DNA of 64,000 bases. Source: Vibrio sp. MedPE-SWchi. Its GTDB lineage: Bacteria; Pseudomonadota; Gammaproteobacteria; Enterobacterales; Vibrionaceae. The stretch is from contig MPDB01000001.1 of assembly GCA_001874155.1 (NCBI GenBank), forward strand, positions 558,001 to 622,000, given 5' to 3'. A model generated the notes under the pieces. That model worked only from the letters and a program-made list of their open reading frames with translations, ran no database searches and was not told the origin of the DNA. Positions 57,894 through 64,000 of this stretch are shown here, in pieces. The number at the start of each line of letters is the position of its first letter. The first letter of the stretch is position 1. A program made the translations under genes and the position numbers.

Positions 57894-59540
57894 ATGGGAT
57901 CAGAACAGAAAACAGTCGATGTGAACTTTGACAGTTTGCTTCGTATCTTTACTGTGCCAGAAGGGCCAGATTCAACGTTAACAAAAATCGAAGAGGGTCT
58001 ATCAAAGAACCTCAATCAGTTTTTGCGCAAACACATTGTTGCCGAAGAGAAACCACTTCGAGATATCGAGAAAGATTTCTCTAACCCTGTGATCCCTGAA
58101 CAACCCGAGTTCGTTTCCGATCACACTCAACACCTTCTAGATACCCTTGTCGCGCAGTCGGTGCACACCTCTGCCCCTAGTTTTATTGGGCACATGACCT
58201 CTGCTCTTCCCTACTTTTTGATGCCGCTATCGAAAATAATGATAGCGCTAAACCAAAACCTGGTGAAGATCGAGACATCCAAAGCATTTACACCTCTAGA
58301 GCGTCAAGTGCTCGGTATGCTTCATCGTCTCGTGTACGGTCAAGAAGACTCTTTTTATTCTCACTGGATGCATAGCGCTGGGCACTCTTTAGGCGCATTT
58401 TGCTCTGGTGGCACAATCGCCAACATTACCGCTCTCTGGGTGGCTCGAAATAATGCACTAAAAGCCCAAGATGGATTTAAAGGCGTCGAGAAAGAAGGTC
58501 TCTTTAAAGCCATGAAACACTACGGCTATGAAGGCTTAGCCATTCTCGTCTCCGAGCGAGGCCACTACTCGCTTAAGAAAGCAGCCGACACCTTAGGCAT
58601 AGGCCAAGAAAGCCTAGTTTCAGTAAAGACAGATAACAACAACCGTTTGTGTCCGTCTGATCTTAAAGCGAAGTTTGAATTATTGAAACAGCAGAACATT
58701 AAAGCGTTTGCTGTGATTGGTGTCGCTGGCACCACAGAAACCGGCAGTATTGATCCACTTCGAGACATCGCAGAAATTTGCCAACAAGAACAGTGTCACT
58801 TCCACGTCGACGCCGCTTGGGGCGGTGCAACACTCATGTCCAATAACCATCGTCATATGTTAGACGGTATTGAGCTTGCCGACTCTGTTACCATCGACGC
58901 CCACAAACAGCTTTATATCCCGATGGGCGCTGGAATGGTGTTGTTTAAACAACCTGACGCCATGAGCTCTATTGAACATCACGCTCAATATATACTTCGT
59001 AAGGGCTCTAAAGACCTAGGCACTCATACGTTGGAAGGCTCACGTTCTGGTATGGCCATGCTCGTTTATGCCAGCATGCACATCATCAGTCGCCCTGGTT
59101 ATGAGTTATTGATCGATCAGAGTATCGAAAAAGCCAAGTATTTTGCTGACTTGATTGAACAGCAAGAAGATTTCCAACTCGTCTCCAAACCAGAGCTGTG
59201 TCTTCTTACTTATCGTTATACGCCGACGTCAGTAAAAAAAGCCTTTGAGCAAGCAACTAAAGAGCAAGCAAACCAATTGAATGAGATGTTGAATGAGCTA
59301 ACAAAGTTCATTCAAAAACGTCAACGTGAAACCGGGCGCTCTTTTGTTTCTAGAACCCGTCTAAACCCAGTCGAAATGTATCATTACAACACCATTGTAT
59401 TTCGAGTTGTATTGGCGAACCCATTAACCACTTATGATATTCTTAGCGCCGTTTTATCAGAACAACGAGAAATTGCACAACAAGCGCCAAATTTATTGAA
59501 AAAAATCAACGCATTGACGCAGAGAATATGTCAAGATTAA
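57894..59540 (+). CDS. panP: PLP-dependent aspartate 1-decarboxylase PanP
   Basis: 548 residues. Group II PLP decarboxylase; the Vibrio member PanP makes beta-alanine from aspartate for coenzyme A, replacing the pyruvoyl enzyme PanD. PLP-binding Lys338 in TIDAHKQLYIPMG, with the upstream FCSGGTIANITALWVARN and HVDAAWGGA motifs. Assignment to PanP rather than glutamate decarboxylase rests on length and overall recalled sequence. The promoter region is the 112-base gap before it. Confidence 0.9.
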   Translation: MGSEQKTVDVNFDSLLRIFTVPEGPDSTLTKIEEGLSKNLNQFLRKHIVAEEKPLRDIEKDFSNPVIPEQPEFVSDHTQHLLDTLVAQSVHTSAPSFIGHMTSALPYFLMPLSKIMIALNQNLVKIETSKAFTPLERQVLGMLHRLVYGQEDSFYSHWMHSAGHSLGAFCSGGTIANITALWVARNNALKAQDGFKGVEKEGLFKAMKHYGYEGLAILVSERGHYSLKKAADTLGIGQESLVSVKTDNNNRLCPSDLKAKFELLKQQNIKAFAVIGVAGTTETGSIDPLRDIAEICQQEQCHFHVDAAWGGATLMSNNHRHMLDGIELADSVTIDAHKQLYIPMGAGMVLFKQPDAMSSIEHHAQYILRKGSKDLGTHTLEGSRSGMAMLVYASMHIISRPGYELLIDQSIEKAKYFADLIEQQEDFQLVSKPELCLLTYRYTPTSVKKAFEQATKEQANQLNEMLNELTKFIQKRQRETGRSFVSRTRLNPVEMYHYNTIVFRVVLANPLTTYDILSAVLSEQREIAQQAPNLLKKINALTQRICQD

Positions 59541-59824
59541 TGATAAGCAACCTATAAAATGAAAATTTATTTCTGTTTGTTGTAACTAATTCATCAGAAA
59601 TGACCACTTTATAGCCAAAACACTCAAAATTATTTTAATTCTGTTGTGAAAATTGAAATTTAGTTTGAGGTTTGTCATATTCTCACCAATTGCTCACAGG
59701 TAAACCTTTTGCTTAGGTTTATACTAATTTTATGGCGCTGAGCTATTCTTTTAACCCAGACCTTTCAGGTTACTCTTGCGTTAAAAAAATATCAGCGAGT
59801 TGTTCTCTAGCCCTCGTGAACACT

Positions 59825-60682
59825 ATGAATACATTAGAAAAAATTCAAAAAAATCTAGAAAATTTTAGCAAATCAGAGCGTAAAGTTGCAGAAGTCATTA
59901 TGGCTTCACCACAAACAGCTATTCACTCTAGTATTGCTACGCTTGCCAAAATGGCAGATGTAAGTGAACCAACCGTTAACCGATTCTGTCGCCGACTAGA
60001 TACTAAGGGTTTTCCAGACTTCAAGCTTCACTTAGCTCAAAGCCTAGCAAATGGGACACCTTACGTTAATCGTAACGTCGAAGAAGACGATGGCCCAGAC
60101 GCTTATACTCATAAAATCTTTGAGTCGACGATGGCGTGTCTTGATGTTGCGAAGAACAGCTTAGATTCAATGCAAGTAAATCGAGCGGTTGATCTACTGA
60201 CGCAAGCCAAACGTATTTCGTTTTTTGGCCTAGGTGCTTCATCAGCTGTTGCCAAAGACGCCCAGAATAAATTTATACGTTTCAACATCCCTATTACTTG
60301 TTTTGAAGATGTTGTCATGCAGCGCATGAGTTGCATCAACAGTTCAGATAACGACGTTATTGTATTAGTCTCTCATACAGGACGTACAAAAAGTCTTGTT
60401 GAAATCGCTCACTTAGCTCGTGAAAACGGAGCAACCGTAATATCTATTACAGCCAAAGACTCGCCACTTGATAAAGCAAGCTCTCTATCAATCACGCTCG
60501 ATGTACCTGAAGATACTGACGTCTATATGCCAATGGCAAGTCGAGTGGTGCAAATGACCGTCATTGATGTCCTAGCAACAGGGTTTACGCTTCGCCGTGG
60601 TACTGGATTTAGAGAAAACCTGAGACGCGTCAAAGATGCGCTGAAAGATTCTCGGTTTGACAAATTAAGCCAATATCAATAA
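59825..60682 (+). CDS. hexR: HexR transcription regulator
   Basis: 285 residues from ATG 59825 (MNTLEKIQKNLENFSKSERK); the frame extends to 59732 but the family start is here. RpiR-type helix-turn-helix (about 1-77, SEPTVNRFCRRLDTKGFPDF) plus SIS sugar-phosphate domain (about 125-250, FFGLGASSAVAKDAQNKF, VLVSHTGRTKSL). In HexR the ligand is KDPG and targets are central-carbon genes such as zwf-edd-eda and gapA. No zwf or edd nearby in this window. Upstream gap of 284 bases is AT-rich with no gene. Confidence 0.95.
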   Translation: MNTLEKIQKNLENFSKSERKVAEVIMASPQTAIHSSIATLAKMADVSEPTVNRFCRRLDTKGFPDFKLHLAQSLANGTPYVNRNVEEDDGPDAYTHKIFESTMACLDVAKNSLDSMQVNRAVDLLTQAKRISFFGLGASSAVAKDAQNKFIRFNIPITCFEDVVMQRMSCINSSDNDVIVLVSHTGRTKSLVEIAHLARENGATVISITAKDSPLDKASSLSITLDVPEDTDVYMPMASRVVQMTVIDVLATGFTLRRGTGFRENLRRVKDALKDSRFDKLSQYQ

Positions 60683-60715
60683 AAGAAAACGGAGCATTAC
60701 GCTCCGTTTTCTTTT
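60681..60715. terminator. Bidirectional terminator between hexR and alcohol dehydrogenase
   Basis: AAAAGAAAACGGAGC / GCTCCGTTTTCTTTT near-perfect stem with five-base loop, shared by converging genes. Confidence 0.92.
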
Positions 60716-60737
60716 ATTGCCTCTAATAACCACCCAA

Positions 60738-61970
60738 CTAAGTTTGGTTTTCTTCTATCGAGTCTGACAGTATTTCGACGCGGCTTTTTTCCGGCTCATG
60801 GTCATCATGACAAGAACCTGAACAATTACACACCTGATTAAGGATATAAATTAATCTCTCCTTTGTTAGCGGCAGTGGATTCCCCTTTATTGCGTTCGAC
60901 ATAAGCGTATCTTCTGCGACTTGGTCAAACGAGGTAGAACACACCCCAAATTCGCTCAACTTTGGTAATTCAAGTTTATCCAGCATCATTCTGACCCACA
61001 ACACGCCATCATCAACATGGACATTAGTGCGTCCGGTGACCAACTGTGCCAAGCGTATGTATCGTTGTAATACGTCCTGACGACCCGACTCTTTGGCGAC
61101 TTCTATATTTTCTCTCATGACATAAGGCGCGAGTTGCCCAGTGATGACACTATGTGGCGCATTCAACTTCCCACCCAAGGCCGATGCCAGGCCATGAGCT
61201 GCCCCCAATTTGGCATTCGTGATCGCCATACCACCAAGCATGGCAGCAAAGGAAAGGTCGGATCGCGCGGAATAATCATCATGCCGACAGGCAGCAATAA
61301 CAGCACCCGCCAGTTTCCTTAGCCCTTCTTCACACACCATATCCGTCAAAGGATTCGGATCACCACAGACATACGCCTCCATTAAGTGAGTAAAGACATC
61401 CATCGCGCCTCTGCCTGAGGTATAGGGATCAGTACCATACGTTAAGGTTGGGTCAACGATGGCGACATCCGCCAGCATTTCAGGACTGCGAAGGCTTACT
61501 TTCACTTTGTCTTGGCCAGACCGAAGAACTGCATTTCGGGTGACTTCCGAGCCCGTGCTGGCCGTTGTAGGAATGGCAATAAAGGGGATAGGCTTTGTTT
61601 TAAGAGGTACGTTACGACCCACCACTTCCACATAGTCATAAACGCTGCCTTGATTAGGGATAATGGCGGCCAATGCCTTTCCCATATCGATCACGCTACC
61701 GCCACCGATACTAACGACCATATCTGGCTTAAACTTCCGGCCAACCACCGCAGTTTCTTCGATCATAGTGATGTTTGGTTCACCTGAAACACTGACGTGC
61801 TGATAGCGAATATTTTGAGATTTGAGATAAGAAAGTAACGGTGATGATCGAGACTGATCTTTACCTGTGACTAATAAAACGCTGTAGCCAAATTGATTTA
61901 GTACGGACAATGATGATTGTAACGCTCCCTCTCCAAAGATGATTCGAGTCGATGTCATAAAATGGAACAT
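60738..61970 (-). CDS. Iron-type alcohol dehydrogenase with Cys/His-rich tail
   Basis: 410 residues. Group III (Fe-ADH) oxidoreductase: NAD(P)-binding VVSIGGGSVIDMGKA (about 85-99), IPTTASTGSEVTRNAV, and the metal site residues in AAHGLASALGGKLNAPHSV. Likely acts on short-chain alcohols or aldehydes; the substrate cannot be told. The last 30 residues hold CNCSGSCHDDH (381-391), a tight Cys/His cluster that is unusual for the family, then an acidic end. Divergent from grxA, 265 bases away. Confidence 0.92.
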   Translation of the reverse strand: MFHFMTSTRIIFGEGALQSSLSVLNQFGYSVLLVTGKDQSRSSPLLSYLKSQNIRYQHVSVSGEPNITMIEETAVVGRKFKPDMVVSIGGGSVIDMGKALAAIIPNQGSVYDYVEVVGRNVPLKTKPIPFIAIPTTASTGSEVTRNAVLRSGQDKVKVSLRSPEMLADVAIVDPTLTYGTDPYTSGRGAMDVFTHLMEAYVCGDPNPLTDMVCEEGLRKLAGAVIAACRHDDYSARSDLSFAAMLGGMAITNAKLGAAHGLASALGGKLNAPHSVITGQLAPYVMRENIEVAKESGRQDVLQRYIRLAQLVTGRTNVHVDDGVLWVRMMLDKLELPKLSEFGVCSTSFDQVAEDTLMSNAIKGNPLPLTKERLIYILNQVCNCSGSCHDDHEPEKSRVEILSDSIEENQT

Positions 61971-62235
61971 ACTGCATCCCTCTATAAGTTGGTCTCATTT
62001 TAGCTTGCACCTATCACACTATAATTAGTTTGACCCAGTGCAACTTGCTGCAATTCCTCTGTTTGAATGGCCAATAATTTTGGGGCATATCACGTTGATA
62101 AGAACAAATAATGCACAGGTAAATTGTAGCCAAGAAATTGATAGGCATTGCCTATTAGAGCAAGAGGTAATTGCTACTTTATTTCCAGAAAAGATTGGGG
62201 CATAGTTGCAGCATCAGAATAAAGGAGAAAAAATT

Positions 62236-62499
62236 ATGTTCGTGGTTATTTTTGGTCGCCCAGCTTGTCCATTTTGTGTTCGTGCGAAAGAGCATGCAGA
62301 AACGTTGAAAGAAAAACGTGACGATTTCAATTATCGCTATGTTGATATCCACGCTGAGGGAATTAGCAAAGCCGATTTAGAGAAGACAGTAGGTAAGCCT
62401 GTAGAAACTGTTCCTCAAATCTTTGTAGACCAAGACCATATTGGCGGATGTGATGAATTCGAAGCATACGCAAAAGAAAATCTAGGCCTATTTGATTAA
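62236..62499 (+). CDS. grxA: Glutaredoxin 1
   Basis: 87 residues from ATG 62236 with AAAGGAG upstream; an in-frame ATG at 62206 lacks a ribosome site. Thioredoxin-fold protein with active-site CPFC (11-14), the cis-Pro segment ETVPQIFVD and GGCDEFEAYA, the glutathione-binding part. Reduces ribonucleotide reductase and glutathione mixed disulfides. A terminator follows, and the next gene is the ybjL-like transporter, a neighbourhood also seen in E. coli. Confidence 0.96.
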   Translation: MFVVIFGRPACPFCVRAKEHAETLKEKRDDFNYRYVDIHAEGISKADLEKTVGKPVETVPQIFVDQDHIGGCDEFEAYAKENLGLFD

Positions 62500-62526
62500 T
62501 AAAACGGTCTTAATGAACAAATACTT

Positions 62527-62556
62527 AACCTGCCCATGACGGCAGGTTTTGTTTAT
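62527..62556 (+). terminator. grxA terminator
   Basis: AACCTGCC / GGCAGGTT stem with six-base loop followed by TTGTTTAT. Confidence 0.88.
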
Positions 62557-62666
62557 TTGCCTTATGTGAAGTAATTGCAAATTATAAAAAATCTCACTTA
62601 TATTTTAAGACGGATCCGCTACAATCCACCACTCAAACCTTTCGTTCCTGGCAACAAGAGCCACCT

Positions 62667-64000
62667 GTGAATATAGACGTTATACAATTACTCGAGCAAA
62701 ACCCCATCTTACTAATCTTCGTTGCCCTAGCAACCGGTCTAGCCTTCGGAAAAATACGATTCGGAAGCCTTCAATTAGGCAACTCCATTGGTGTTCTCAT
62801 CGCTTCATTGATCATGGGCCATTTGGGCTTCAGCTTTAACCCAGAAGCACTTGCTATTGGCTTTATGCTCTTTATTTACTGTGTCGGTATCGAAGCCGGT
62901 CCTAACTTTTTCGGTATCTTTTTCCGAGACGGTAAACATTACTTTATTTTGAGTTTGGTCGTGCTGAGCACGGCTTTGGCTATCACTCACTTTGCAACTC
63001 ATTATTTCGGCCTCGACTACGGCTTGTCTGCCGGGATGATGGCAGGTGCTCTGACTGCAACGCCTGTTCTTGTTGGTGCTCAAGACGCTATTAATACTGG
63101 CCTTGCGACTATCCCTCGCAATATGGATTTGTCTCTAGTGCTGGAGAACTTATCCGTTGGTTATGCGATGGCTTATCTCGTAGGTCTCATCAGCATGATC
63201 TCATTCGCTAAGCTGCTTCCTAAGCTACAAAAGCAAAATCTGTCTGATTCTGCACAGCAGATAGCCAAGGAACGAGGTCTTGGCACCTCTGGACAGCGAA
63301 AAGTATACTTGCCGATTATCCGTGCTTACCGTGTGGGGCCTGAGCTGATTGATTGGACCGATGGAAAAAACCTTCGCGAGTTGGGTATTTACCGCCAAAC
63401 AGGCTGTTACATAGAACGTATTCGTCGCAACGGCATACTCGCACACCCCGATGGGGATGCCATTTTGCAAGAAGGTGATGAGATCGCCCTAGTCGGCTTC
63501 CCTGACAGTCATGCTCGTCTTGATCCTAGCTTTAGGAACGGAAAAGAAGTGTTTGACCGTAACTTGCTCGATTTGCGAATCGTCGAAGAAGAGATCGTGG
63601 TGAAAAGCGACAGCATGGTAGGAAAGCGCCTATCGGAACTCAACCTTTCAGAGTTTGGCTGCTTCTTAAATCGCGTGGTTCGAGCTCAAATTGAGATGCC
63701 AATGGATTTAGATATTGTGCTAGCGAAAGGCGATGTTCTCCAAGTCAGTGGAGAAAAGAGCCGCGTATTAGGGCTTGCTGAAAAGATCGGTTTCATCTCA
63801 ATTCACAGCCAAATAGCGGATTTGCTCGCCTTTTGCAGCTTCTTCATTCTCGGCCTGATGTTCGGCTTAATCACAATGACCTTTGGCCAGGTTTCATTTG
63901 GTCTTGGTAATGCTGTTGGCCTCTTGCTATCCGGTATTACTCTTGGGTTCCTTAGAGCAAACCACCCTACTTTCGGTTACGTACCGCAAGGGGCTCTAAA
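62667..64000 (+). CDS. ybjL: AspT/YidE/YbjL-family transporter, 5' part
   Basis: The first 444 codons are present; the gene runs off the window end. Start taken as GTG 62667 ([17 protein letters not shown]), the family N-terminus. Five membrane segments in residues 10-200 (AspT domain, [25 protein letters not shown]), two TrkA_C-type regulatory domains at about 215-375 ([23 protein letters not shown]), then the second membrane half begins. Family members exchange amino acids or other anions. Matches YbjL by architecture and by adjacency to grxA; substrate unknown. Confidence 0.88.
   Translation, partial: MNIDVIQLLEQNPILLIFVALATGLAFGKIRFGSLQLGNSIGVLIASLIMGHLGFSFNPEALAIGFMLFIYCVGIEAGPNFFGIFFRDGKHYFILSLVVLSTALAITHFATHYFGLDYGLSAGMMAGALTATPVLVGAQDAINTGLATIPRNMDLSLVLENLSVGYAMAYLVGLISMISFAKLLPKLQKQNLSDSAQQIAKERGLGTSGQRKVYLPIIRAYRVGPELIDWTDGKNLRELGIYRQTGCYIERIRRNGILAHPDGDAILQEGDEIALVGFPDSHARLDPSFRNGKEVFDRNLLDLRIVEEEIVVKSDSMVGKRLSELNLSEFGCFLNRVVRAQIEMPMDLDIVLAKGDVLQVSGEKSRVLGLAEKIGFISIHSQIADLLAFCSFFILGLMFGLITMTFGQVSFGLGNAVGLLLSGITLGFLRANHPTFGYVPQGAL

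Overview
The window is a contiguous piece of a Vibrio chromosome (core-genome, chromosome I type). Evidence: a LuxM/LuxN quorum-sensing pair, TfoX, a TrpR-type operator plus trpL attenuator followed by a gamma-proteobacterial trp operon with separate trpG and trpD and fused trpCF, the AspS (GspS-beta) pilotin next to metE/metR, HexR, PanP, and many GGDEF/EAL genes. I see no tRNA, rRNA, CRISPR array, prophage, transposase or integrase. Almost every gap is short and ends in a clear hairpin terminator.

Layout. 1-2850: end of a SanA-like gene, a diguanylate cyclase and a DUF2797 protein. 3095-10461: trxB, cydDC, then leftward rluB, yciO-family and rnm. 10480-17516: trp regulatory region and trpEGDCFBA. 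17803-23325: sodium-coupled symporter, luxM-luxN and an 83-codon gene. 23616-29140: YciA and YciI enzymes, aspS, a repeat surface protein, and divergent metE/metR. 29214-38120: DUF4250 protein, a membrane protein, two tandem PAS-EAL-CBS proteins and rightward ygiQ. 38121-48268: a leftward ten-gene chemosensory operon (TM/coiled-coil protein, CheY, STAS, CheA, MCP, two CheW, CheR, CheB, EAL phosphodiesterase). 48441-64000: serC, a DUF945 protein, a hybrid kinase/response-regulator pair, an outer-membrane protein, tfoX, an HDOD protein, lysO, a periplasmic protein, panP, hexR, an Fe-type alcohol dehydrogenase, grxA and a truncated ybjL-like transporter.

How the parts fit. Signalling dominates: AHL synthesis and sensing (LuxM/LuxN), four c-di-GMP turnover proteins (one cyclase, three EAL proteins), an accessory chemosensory array and a separate phosphorelay. 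The most interesting point is in the chemosensory operon. Its CheA carries two consecutive RLGxxL-type 24-residue motifs of the kind found in MshEN c-di-GMP-binding domains, and the operon ends with an EAL phosphodiesterase translationally coupled to CheB. This suggests, as inference only, a chemosensory module that both reads and changes c-di-GMP. Secondary points are a kinase whose N-terminus looks like a decayed copy of its own response regulator, a receptor with a duplicated periplasmic module, two good in-frame starts for metE, and a Cys/His-rich tail on the alcohol dehydrogenase.
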